46,368 nucleotides of DNA from Lachnospiraceae bacterium (GTDB lineage Bacteria; Bacillota; Clostridia; Lachnospirales; Lachnospiraceae). The stretch covers positions 1 to 46,368 of the forward strand of contig JAETRI010000019.1 of NCBI GenBank assembly GCA_021770245.1, written 5' to 3'. The first letter of the stretch is position 1; each line of letters begins with the position of its first letter. This document shows positions 16,727 through 24,632 of this stretch, piece after piece. Made by a program: the position numbers and the translations under genes. Below the pieces are notes generated by a model. That model was not told the origin of the DNA. It was given only the letters and a program-made list of their open reading frames with translations, and made no database searches.

Positions 16727-18587
16727 TGTCTATGATCGTCCCCTCTCCCGTCCGGCTTTCAACGGTAAGCCCGTATTCCGGCCCGTAATAGCTGCGAAGC
16801 CTTTGATCCACATTGAAAAGGCCGATGGAATGATGTCTGCGGCCGCTTACCGGGGAGGAGGAGCCTTCTCCGTCACTTTCGCGTGCCATGGCGGCCCTTA
16901 TTTCCCGAAGAAGCTCCTCGGGGATACCGCAGCCGTTGTCGGAGATCAGGAGGTGGAGACGGGATTCGTCCAGACTGTATCCGATGCTGATATAACAGTC
17001 TTCCTCTTTGTCGGAAAAACCGTGTTCGATGCTGTTTTCCACCAGAGGCTGCAGGGTAAAGGTGGGGATGCAAAAATCCATGAGAGATCTGGGGATGCTG
17101 CAGTCGAACAGGAATTTGCCGGGGAAGCGGATGCTCTGTATGGTGAGATATCGGGATACCTGTTCCAGTTCGTCGCTCAGACGGGCGATGGGAAAATTCT
17201 CTAAATTGTACCGAAGCAGATCGGACATGCAGACGGCGATCTGTCCGATCTGCGGGATATGGTTAAGATCCACCAGGGATTTGATGGTATTGAGCGTATT
17301 ATAGAGGAAATGATGGTTGATCTGGAACTGCAGCATTTGAATTTTCATCTTTTGCTCGGCCAGTTTACTATGGTAATTGAGTTCCAGGCTGTCCGCCAGG
17401 CGCAGATAGAGCCTGTTAAAGCTGATAACCAGTTTCTGCAGTTCCAGGTTATCCCCGCAGGCGGACTGGCTGATGGATACGGGGTAGGCGGCTTCCCTTC
17501 GGCCTGCGGAGGCGGTTTGGGAAACGTCGTCCGGGGAAGCGATTTCCGCGGATTCTATTTCCTGGCAGAGACGGGAAATGGACTTGGTCAGCCTGCCGGA
17601 GATCATGACGGCCAGAAACAGCCCCAAAAGGAGGCTGAAGAGAAAAATGCCGGAGTGGCTCAGCAGGTTGTTTAAATAGGCCCTGGTGACGACCTGGTTA
17701 TCCGCAAACTGGAGGATATTCCACCGGGTCGTTTTATTTCGGCAGCCGTTCACCAGCCAGGTAGATCCGCCGACGGTAATTTTGCGGGTAACGATGGAGC
17801 CGTCCTCGGGCAGGCTGGCAGAGAAGCCGGCCAGGGAGGAAAGCAGGGCGGCGTGCTGATCCGGGGCAGAAAGGTAGGAAGGATCCGTGGAATAGGTCAG
17901 GCTGCCTTCCGTATCGTAGATCAGTACGGTGTTTTCCAGGCTGCGGGAGGAGATCAGGATCTTTTCCAGGGGTTTTAAATCGATCTCCGCATAACAGATA
18001 CCGATTTCCTTATAATCGAATCCGTCGTAAAGGACTTTGAGCATGGGGAGCACATTTCGGGATGTGATGGAATAGGTGGAGCTTTGCAGGGGCGCATAAT
18101 AAATATGATGGGGGGAGCGGGAAGCCATGGACCGGAAATTATCTATGTTTTCCTGGATCCGGCCCAGCTGTCTCGCGTTTAAAATGTTGTAATCGAAGTT
18201 ATAGCCATATCTGCTCTGGAACACGCAGGTCATCAGATTGCTGTTGAGCCGGTTGGTCTGCTTGAAAAGGTTGCGGAAAGTGGTGGAATCCCTGGCATAG
18301 GAGAGGTAGTCGCTCCGATAGTTTGTGACCATCGCTTTATGAATATCGTCGCTTAAAAGGGGCATGTCCGCGATTTTCGTGGCATCCTCCAGCAGAATAT
18401 CCAGGGCCAGGCTGGCCTGATTCACGATAGCTGCCATAGAATTGTTGTATTCCGCGGATATCTCCGATATGCTTCGCGTGGCGGAGGAGATGCTCAGCAG
18501 GGTAGTGGGTATGATGATCAGGAGCAGGGAATAGAAAAAGATCTGTGATCGGTAAGAAAGTTTTTTATGGGCTTTCAGGATCGTCAT
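16704..18587 (-). CDS. Sensor histidine kinase, YesM type
   Basis: Membrane sensor kinase of 627 residues. Helix 1 is at about 16-36, an extracellular sensing region spans about 40-305, helix 2 is at about 311-331, a HAMP-like linker follows, and the His_kinase plus ATPase domains lie at about 410-625. The phosphoacceptor is H426 in QINHHFLYNTL, where the usual proline before it is a histidine. ATP-binding boxes are ENSIEHGF, ISDNGCGIP and GIGLFNVDQRL. GGAAGGAG precedes the start on the - strand. No regulator gene adjoins it; the likely partner is the AraC-type regulator at 24633, with the sugar importer between them. Confidence 0.9.
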   Translation of the reverse strand: MTILKAHKKLSYRSQIFFYSLLLIIIPTTLLSISSATRSISEISAEYNNSMAAIVNQASLALDILLEDATKIADMPLLSDDIHKAMVTNYRSDYLSYARDSTTFRNLFKQTNRLNSNLMTCVFQSRYGYNFDYNILNARQLGRIQENIDNFRSMASRSPHHIYYAPLQSSTYSITSRNVLPMLKVLYDGFDYKEIGICYAEIDLKPLEKILISSRSLENTVLIYDTEGSLTYSTDPSYLSAPDQHAALLSSLAGFSASLPEDGSIVTRKITVGGSTWLVNGCRNKTTRWNILQFADNQVVTRAYLNNLLSHSGIFLFSLLLGLFLAVMISGRLTKSISRLCQEIESAEIASPDDVSQTASAGRREAAYPVSISQSACGDNLELQKLVISFNRLYLRLADSLELNYHSKLAEQKMKIQMLQFQINHHFLYNTLNTIKSLVDLNHIPQIGQIAVCMSDLLRYNLENFPIARLSDELEQVSRYLTIQSIRFPGKFLFDCSIPRSLMDFCIPTFTLQPLVENSIEHGFSDKEEDCYISIGYSLDESRLHLLISDNGCGIPEELLREIRAAMARESDGEGSSSPVSGRRHHSIGLFNVDQRLRSYYGPEYGLTVESRTGEGTIIDITLPRKG

Positions 18588-18658
18588 GTCTTCTCCTTCC
18601 TTTCCGGCGTTTGCCGTGTCTGTTATCTAAATCAATACGAAAATTTAGGGCCAGTGTT

Positions 18659-18688
18659 AGTATATCATGCAGGCGGCCCGTATATCAA
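18659..18688 (-). promoter_or_regulatory. Probable promoter of the sensor kinase
   Basis: On the - strand, TTGATA (plus 18683-18688) and TATACT (plus 18659-18664) are separated by 18 bases, about 70 bases upstream of the kinase start. Confidence 0.55.
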
Positions 18689-18865
18689 ATCAGAATATCC
18701 AATCAATCACCTATCGCTTTCAAAGGAATCACCTATTTTCCCTTCTTTCTTTTCCCTATAATTACAGTAAGCCGGTTTGAAGCAGCGTTTCCCTGCCGAG
18801 TCGAAAGATCGTTTCGGATGCGCTGCAGGCCGCACAACTACGGAGAGAAGGAAAGGAAGAGGGGA

Positions 18866-20149
18866 ATGGATCACGAAAGATACCGAAATTATCTCGCTAT
18901 CCTGAAGGAGGAACTGATCCCGGCCCTGGGATGTACGGAGCCGATCGCTCTGGCCTATGCGGCCGCAAAGGCAAAGGAGATCTTTGAACATGTCCCGGAG
19001 CGGATGGAGGTCTGGTGCAGCGGGAATATTATCAAAAATGTGAAGAGCGTCACGGTGCCCAACTCCGGGGGGATGCGGGGCATAGAAGCCGCCGCAGTTC
19101 TTGGGATGACGGGCGGGGACGCTTCGAGAGGGCTGGAGGTGCTGGAAGGCGTTGATGCGGCTGCAAAGGAACGGGCGAAATGGCTGCTGAAGGAGGGCTT
19201 CTGTTCCTGCTTCCTCCGGGAAGGAGTGGAAAATCTGTATATTTTGGTGAAGATTATGGGGCAGGGCCATGAATCCGCGGTGGAAATTGCGGACAGGCAC
19301 ACCCGCATCGTACGGATGGAAAGGGACGGCAGACAGATCTATCGGATCCAGGAGGAGACGGCCAAGGAGCAGGAAGCGGATCGGTCGCTTCTGAATGTGC
19401 GCGACATCCTTTCCTTTGCAGAAACGGCGGACTTCGGGGATATCAGGGATGTCATAGGACGTCAGGTGCGTATGAACGGGGCGATTGCGGAAGAAGGATT
19501 GGCCCATGCGTACGGTGCGCAGGTGGGAAGAACGCTGCTGGAGGTTTACGGGGATAATGTGAAGGTCCGGGCGAAGGCACGGGCGGCGGCCGGTTCCGAT
19601 GCCAGGATGAACGGCTGTCCCCTTCCCGTGGTCATTAATTCGGGCAGCGGAAACCAGGGGATGGCCTGCTGCCTGCCGGTGATGGAATTTGCCCGTTATC
19701 TGGAGGCAGGGGAGGAAAGGATGTATCGGGCCCTGGTGGTCAGCAACCTGACCGCGATCCATCAGAAGAAATATATCGGCAGCCTGTCCGCCTACTGCGG
19801 CGCGGTAAGCGCTGCCTGTGGCGCCGGCGCGGGGATCACCTGGCTGTACGGAGGAGACTACGAAGCCGTGTCCAGAACCATCACCAATACCATAGCCAAC
19901 GTGGGAGGGATCGTCTGCGACGGAGCGAAGTCTTCCTGTGCCGCGAAGATCGCCTCCGCGGTGGATGCGGCGGTTATGGCCCATTTTCTGGGGGAACGCA
20001 GCCGCTGCTTTGAACCCGGGGAAGGACTTGTAGGGGAGAACGTGGAAAAGACGATCCGGAATGTGGGGTATGTGGGAAAGGCCGGGATGCGGGATACGGA
20101 TGTGACGATCCTGAATCTGATGATCGCCCGGGATGGAAGTTCTGTTTGA
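18866..20149 (+). CDS. L-cysteine desulfidase / L-serine dehydratase alpha-like protein (UPF0597, YhaM/CyuA family)
   Basis: A 427-residue cytosolic enzyme of the family that removes sulfide from cysteine, or ammonia from serine, using an Fe-S cluster. The N-terminal motif ALGCTEPIALAYAAAKA carries C23. The C-terminal half has the conserved cysteine-rich segments SLSAYCGAVSAACGAGAGITW and GGIVCDGAKSSCAAKIASA, the likely cluster ligands. The start at 18866 follows GAAGAGGGG; an ATG-less upstream extension to 18545 would overlap the divergent kinase. The family assignment is firm; whether cysteine or serine is the substrate here is not. Confidence 0.88.
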   Translation: MDHERYRNYLAILKEELIPALGCTEPIALAYAAAKAKEIFEHVPERMEVWCSGNIIKNVKSVTVPNSGGMRGIEAAAVLGMTGGDASRGLEVLEGVDAAAKERAKWLLKEGFCSCFLREGVENLYILVKIMGQGHESAVEIADRHTRIVRMERDGRQIYRIQEETAKEQEADRSLLNVRDILSFAETADFGDIRDVIGRQVRMNGAIAEEGLAHAYGAQVGRTLLEVYGDNVKVRAKARAAAGSDARMNGCPLPVVINSGSGNQGMACCLPVMEFARYLEAGEERMYRALVVSNLTAIHQKKYIGSLSAYCGAVSAACGAGAGITWLYGGDYEAVSRTITNTIANVGGIVCDGAKSSCAAKIASAVDAAVMAHFLGERSRCFEPGEGLVGENVEKTIRNVGYVGKAGMRDTDVTILNLMIARDGSSV

Positions 20150-20209
20150 ACAAAGGAATCTTCTATCCGCCTCCTAGTAATTGTCCTATTTTTTTGGGAG
20201 CGCGTTTTT

Positions 20210-20215
20210 TATAAT
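20210..20215 (+). promoter_or_regulatory. -10 box before the URO-D family gene
   Basis: A perfect TATAAT, preceded by a T-run, lies 40 bases before the start at 20255. I see no good -35 box, so an activator may be required. Confidence 0.35.
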
Positions 20216-20254
20216 GAAGATGTGGAAGAACCCACAAGGAGAGGAGAGAAAGCT

Positions 20255-21220
20255 ATGAACAAAGCACAGAGAGTCCGTGCAGTGATGCGCAGGGAAAAGG
20301 TGGATCATGTCCCGGCGGGATTTTGGTTCCATTATGGGCCGTCTTATACGGAAGAGGAGATGATCGAGGCTCATCTGCGGCTCTTCCTGGAAACGGACAT
20401 GGATGTGGTCAAGATCATGCAGGATTATTCCTATCCTGTGACCGGCAGTATTTCCTGTGCGCAGGACTGGTATCAAATCGGGATCAAGGGGACGGATTCG
20501 GAAGAGTTTTCCAAAATGGCCCGCATCATTAGTAAAATCCGGGAGAGGGCAGGGGAAGAGGTGCTGATCTTCCAGACGATGTTCGGCCCCATGAAGGCGG
20601 CATCCATCGCATTCGGGGACGATGTACTGATGAGATACTGCCGGGAGGATCCGGAAGCGGTGAAGGCGGGACTGAAGCGCCTGTCCGACGGGCTGTGCCA
20701 GTGGGCGCAGGGTTATCTGGATGCGGGAGCCGACGGCATCTATTATTCCGCCCAGTTCGGGGAGGTGGGCAGATTTGCCAGACGGGAATGGGAGGAATTG
20801 GTAAAGCCCTGGGATCTGGCCGTTTTGAACGTGGCCTGCGGCATGGAGGATAAGTACAACATTCTGCATATCTGCGGAGAACCGGAATATGATTTTGCCG
20901 TACATGTGGATCGTTATGGGGACTATCCGGCAGATTTGGTGAATTGGTCGGTGAAGGATAACGGATATGGCCTGGAAAGAGGGCGGGACTATTTTAAAGC
21001 CGGTATCCTGGGCGGCATGGACAATAAGGGAAATATCCTGAAAGGGCCCGGAGAGGCGATCCGGAAGGAAGTGACGGATATTTTGGAGCGGTTTGGAACG
21101 AAAGGTATCATGATCGGGGCCGACTGTACCATCCAGGGTGAGGGGATCCGCCTGGATTTCATCCGCGAAGCGGTGAAAGCGGCCCATGAGTACGTAGAAA
21201 AGGAGGAAGAAAGGGTATGA
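20255..21220 (+). CDS. Uroporphyrinogen decarboxylase (URO-D) family protein
   Basis: A 321-residue TIM-barrel protein of the URO-D/MtaA/CmuA family. Landmarks are the N-terminal VPAGFWFHYGPSYTEEEM, the central QGYLDAGADGIYYSAQFGEVG and the C-terminal GPGEAIRKEVTDILERFG..GIMIGADCTI. No heme synthesis gene adjoins it, and it is coupled to a sugar importer: its stop overlaps the ATG of the binding-protein gene (ATGA). A role in heme synthesis is therefore doubtful. Family relatives include methyltransferases acting on corrinoids, but the substrate here is unknown. The start follows AAGGAGAGGAG; an in-frame ATG-like start at 20222 lacks a ribosome site. Confidence 0.8.
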   Translation: MNKAQRVRAVMRREKVDHVPAGFWFHYGPSYTEEEMIEAHLRLFLETDMDVVKIMQDYSYPVTGSISCAQDWYQIGIKGTDSEEFSKMARIISKIRERAGEEVLIFQTMFGPMKAASIAFGDDVLMRYCREDPEAVKAGLKRLSDGLCQWAQGYLDAGADGIYYSAQFGEVGRFARREWEELVKPWDLAVLNVACGMEDKYNILHICGEPEYDFAVHVDRYGDYPADLVNWSVKDNGYGLERGRDYFKAGILGGMDNKGNILKGPGEAIRKEVTDILERFGTKGIMIGADCTIQGEGIRLDFIREAVKAAHEYVEKEEERV

Positions 21221-22551
21221 AGAAAAAAGCGGCATTGGCGCTGGTACTGGCACTGGTAATGACGGGGTGCGGGGGAGGAAGCAGGGATTCGTCTTCCCAG
21301 GCTCCCGCGGCGGAAAACCGGACGGAAGAAGAAACACAGCAGGCGGCCGATTCCAAGGCTGACGACACGGCCGATGAAGCGTCGGGCGATGTGCTGACCA
21401 TTGAATTTTTCCAGCAGAAGACCAACGAAGGCCCTCAGAAGGGATATCAAGAGATTATCGACCATTTCAATGAGGAAAACCCGGATATCAGGATCGAGAT
21501 GAATACCGTACCGGATGCGGGAACCGTGCTCACGTCCCGTATTTCCTCCGGAGATATCCCGGTAATTTTCTCGGATTACCCCACGCAGGTCCAATTCAGG
21601 CAGAAAGTGGCGAACGGATATGTGCAGGATCTGAGCGACCAGGAATTTTTAAATAATGTGAACGAAGCTGCGCTGGAGATGACCAGGCAGGAGGACGGGA
21701 AATACTATGCGCTGCCCTACAGCCATAACTACATGGGAGTCTACTATAATATCGATATTTTCGAGGAGAACGGGGTGGAGGTGCCCTCCACATGGGACGA
21801 GTTCATCCAGGTATGTGAGAAACTGAAGGCGGCGGGAATCACCCCCATGGGGCTGCACGGTAAGGATCCGGGACGCGTGGGACACATGTTCCAGTGCGCC
21901 GTCATTACCTGGGCGCCCAACGGTGTGGAAATTATCGAGGATGCGGTAGCGGGCGAAGCGAAGCTGGAGGGGAACGAGGAGTTCATCAATGTGTTTGAAA
22001 AGATGAAGATCCTTTTCGATTATTCCAATGAGGATGCGCTTGCCCTGTCCGATACGGCCTGTTATGAGAATTTCGTGAACGGACAATATGCGATGTGCAT
22101 TACCGGTTCCTATTCCCGGGGAACGTTGATGGCCAGCAATCCGGACATCCGTTTGGGCGTATTCGGCCTGCCCAGCGACACCAAGGAAAGCACAAAGACC
22201 CTGGCGGGCATCGATGCGGCGATCTGCGTATCCGCCAGCGCAACGGACGAAGAAAAGGCGGCTGCCTATCGCTTCCTGGATTATCTGTCCAAGACGGAAA
22301 ACGCACAGATTTTCTGCAACTATGACGGAGCTCCCTCCTGCATTAACGGGGTGGTGAGCGACGATGAGGGCGTGGCTCCCATGCTGGATCTGATCGCTGC
22401 CGGACAGACTCATGACTGGATGGCATCCACGATCAGCAATAACGTGGTAACCGACCTTTATAATGTGGTACAGGGATTCTGGGCGGATAAGGATGTGGAT
22501 GCCGTTCTGAAAAATATGGATGCGTCGATTGCAGTAACGTCGGCGGAATGA
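21217..22551 (+). CDS. Sugar ABC transporter substrate-binding lipoprotein (family 1)
   Basis: Extracellular solute-binding protein of 444 residues, with lipobox VMTGC and lipid anchor at C18. A Ser/Glu-rich linker is followed by the family-1 fold with landmarks IIDHFNEENPDIRIEMN, LPYSHNYMGVYYNIDIFEENG.EVPSTWDEF, and the later INGVV...W region. The start is coupled to the upstream URO-D family gene by a 4-base ATGA overlap, with AGGAGGAAG as ribosome site. With the two permeases that follow it makes a carbohydrate importer. The sugar cannot be named from sequence. Confidence 0.9.
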   Translation: MKKKAALALVLALVMTGCGGGSRDSSSQAPAAENRTEEETQQAADSKADDTADEASGDVLTIEFFQQKTNEGPQKGYQEIIDHFNEENPDIRIEMNTVPDAGTVLTSRISSGDIPVIFSDYPTQVQFRQKVANGYVQDLSDQEFLNNVNEAALEMTRQEDGKYYALPYSHNYMGVYYNIDIFEENGVEVPSTWDEFIQVCEKLKAAGITPMGLHGKDPGRVGHMFQCAVITWAPNGVEIIEDAVAGEAKLEGNEEFINVFEKMKILFDYSNEDALALSDTACYENFVNGQYAMCITGSYSRGTLMASNPDIRLGVFGLPSDTKESTKTLAGIDAAICVSASATDEEKAAAYRFLDYLSKTENAQIFCNYDGAPSCINGVVSDDEGVAPMLDLIAAGQTHDWMASTISNNVVTDLYNVVQGFWADKDVDAVLKNMDASIAVTSAE

Positions 22552-22706
22552 GGCCTTTCGCCACGAAAGGAAGACGCCGTCTGCAAAAGACGCAGCAGGA
22601 AGGTTGGAACGAGAAGAAGCGTTCAACTGCCTGGATGTAAGAACGCCGGGATGGGACAGCCATCCCGGCATTTCAAAAGGCAGGTTTTGCCGGGAGGGAG
22701 ACGGAT
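22552..22706 (+). promoter_or_regulatory. Hairpin-chain leader between binding protein and permease genes
   Basis: Several stems follow one another: CCTTTCG/CGAAAGG (about 22555-22571), a GTC/GAC-containing stem, GTT..AACG/CGTT.AAC, GCCGGGATG/CATCCCGGC (about 22648-22672) and GGCA/TGCC. The last runs into the ribosome site GGAGGGAG of the permease gene. Such an element after a binding-protein gene can stabilise the upstream message and lower permease expression; that role is inferred. Confidence 0.6.
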
Positions 22707-23606
22707 ATGAGTACGGGAGGACGGGCCAAACGGGGAAAGAAGGGATCCGGCAGACTTACCTTTTTTCTGTTTACCGTGGTTCAGGTAGCTTTATATTCTT
22801 TCTTTTATGTGATTTCCGTGATCAACGGGATCCGTTACAGCTTTACGAACTGGGACGGGATGTCCCAGGAATATGACTTCGTGGGATTCAGGAATTATGC
22901 GCTCCTTATGAAGAACCCGAATTTCTGGAAGTCCATGCGGACAACGGTCTGCTATAGCCTGCTTCTGGTGATCAGTGTGGTAACGGCAGCGCTGACCCTG
23001 GCCATTGCCCTGAACTCCCTGAAGCGTTTTAAGACTTTTGTAAAATCCATTTTCTTTGTGCCTGCCATGATAGGCGGTGTGACCATTGCGCTGATATGGG
23101 ATCAGCTGTATTATCGGGTGGTACCGCTTATCGGTCAGGCGCTCGGCATCGGCTGGCTGTCCCAGAGCCTGCTGATGAGCGGCAGGACGGCCCTGCCCGC
23201 CGTGGTATTCGTACATGCCTGGCAGGCGGTGGCGATTCCCACCGTGATTTTCATTGCGGGACTGCAGCAGATACCGGAGGAACAGTACGAATCGGCTCAA
23301 ATCGACGGCGCCAGCCTGTTTCAGCGGTTTTGTTATATTACGCTGCCCTGCCTGCTTCCTACGATCACCGTCAATCTGGTACTGTTGGTGAAGCAGGGAT
23401 TCACTTCCTTTGACTTCTCCTATGCCCTTACGGGAGGAGGGCCGGTACGGGCTACGGAGGTGATCGGAATTCTGATCTATAATGATGCTTTTATGAATAT
23501 GCGGTTTTCCGTGGCGAATGCGGAGGCCTGTATCCTGTTTGTGGTTGTGGCGATCTTCTCGTTAACACAGCTGAAATTGACCGGCAGGGGAGGGATGGAG
23601 CAGTGA
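22707..23606 (+). CDS. Sugar ABC transporter permease (MalF/UgpA-like)
   Basis: Inner-membrane permease of 299 residues with six predicted helices, beginning with a basic cytosolic N-terminus (TGGRAKRGKKGSGR). The EAA coupling loop is EQYESAQIDGASLFQRFCYI. Other landmarks are SFTNWDGM..EYDFVGFRNY and the FDFSYALTGGGP segment. GGAGGGAG lies just upstream of the ATG. It overlaps the next permease by the GTGA junction at 23603-23606. Confidence 0.92.
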   Translation: MSTGGRAKRGKKGSGRLTFFLFTVVQVALYSFFYVISVINGIRYSFTNWDGMSQEYDFVGFRNYALLMKNPNFWKSMRTTVCYSLLLVISVVTAALTLAIALNSLKRFKTFVKSIFFVPAMIGGVTIALIWDQLYYRVVPLIGQALGIGWLSQSLLMSGRTALPAVVFVHAWQAVAIPTVIFIAGLQQIPEEQYESAQIDGASLFQRFCYITLPCLLPTITVNLVLLVKQGFTSFDFSYALTGGGPVRATEVIGILIYNDAFMNMRFSVANAEACILFVVVAIFSLTQLKLTGRGGMEQ

Positions 23607-24463
23607 AAAAGAACACATCAGGATATTTTTTCCTAAAAGAAGGGACCGTATGGTACCTGCTTCGGGATCTGCTGCTGCTTTTCGGTGCGGTACTGATTCT
23701 GTTTCCTCTCTACCTTGTGGTGTGCAATTCCTTCAAGACTCTGGAGGAGGCGGGAAAGGATTTTTTCTCGCTTCCGCCCAATCCCGATTTCGCGAATTTC
23801 AAGGCCCTGTTTACGGATACGAATTACTGGATCTTCCTGAGAAATTCCGTGAAAATATCGGTGATTTCGGTCGCTGCGATCCTAATCCTCGTACCTTCCG
23901 TTTCTTACTCTATTGCAAGAAATTTTGAAAAAAGGTATTATAAGAGTATTTATTATTACCTGATGCTGGGCCTTTTCATCCCTTCCCAGGTGATTATGCT
24001 TCCGGTGACCAAAATGATGACAAAGCTGAACCTGCTGGGCCCTGACGGGCTGATTATCCTCTACGCGGCCTTCAGCTTAACCCAGGGGGTATTTCTGTTC
24101 GTCAACTATATTCGCGGCCTGCCTTTAGAAATAGAAGAATCGGCGCAAATTGACGGGTGCAGCGTATTTCAAACGTATTTAAGGATCGTGCTGCCGCTGG
24201 TGAAACCGATGATCTCCACGCTTCTGATCATGGATGCCCTCTGGATTTGGAATGATTTCATGCTTCCGCTGCTGATCCTGAACCGCTCCCGGAGTATATG
24301 GACGCTGCCGTTATTTCAGTACAATTTTAAGGGAGAGTATTCTTTCAACTATCCAATGGCGTTTACCGCATATCTGATGGCGATGCTGCCCATGCTTATC
24401 ATATACTGCCTGGGGCAGAAGTATATTATTAAGGGACTGACGGCAGGATCGGTGAAGGGATGA
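23603..24463 (+). CDS. Sugar ABC transporter permease (MalG/UgpE-like)
   Basis: Second permease, 286 residues with six predicted helices. The EAA coupling loop is EIEESAQIDGCSVFQTYLRI, and the C-terminus FIKG-like end is QKYIIKGLTAGSVKG. It starts with GTG overlapping the stop of the first permease. No ATP-binding gene follows, so the complex probably uses a shared MsmX/UgpC-type ATPase encoded elsewhere. The downstream response regulator gene is separated by two strong hairpins. Confidence 0.92.
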   Translation: MKKNTSGYFFLKEGTVWYLLRDLLLLFGAVLILFPLYLVVCNSFKTLEEAGKDFFSLPPNPDFANFKALFTDTNYWIFLRNSVKISVISVAAILILVPSVSYSIARNFEKRYYKSIYYYLMLGLFIPSQVIMLPVTKMMTKLNLLGPDGLIILYAAFSLTQGVFLFVNYIRGLPLEIEESAQIDGCSVFQTYLRIVLPLVKPMISTLLIMDALWIWNDFMLPLLILNRSRSIWTLPLFQYNFKGEYSFNYPMAFTAYLMAMLPMLIIYCLGQKYIIKGLTAGSVKG

Positions 24464-24543
24464 GGCAGAGAATGTAAACTGCGAAAACGGGTCCTTCAGC
24501 CTGCGTCAAAGCCGGGAGAGGACGATGTGGCAGAATGAGAAGA

Positions 24544-24632
24544 AGATTGAAAATTAAAATTTTCAATCTTACGGATTTGGGCCTATTCCCGTTTTGGGTC
24601 TTCCCAAAACGGGAATAGGCACGGGTATAAAT
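24544..24632 (+). promoter_or_regulatory. Two strong hairpins before the response regulator
   Basis: The first is a module-1-like palindrome, AGATTGAAAATT and its complement (24544-24569). The second is a perfect 17-bp stem, CCTATTCCCGTTTTGGG, loop TCTT, and its complement (24582-24619). The second ends only 13 bases before the regulator's ATG, and only a weak CGGG remains as ribosome site. This suggests low or controlled translation. Confidence 0.65.
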
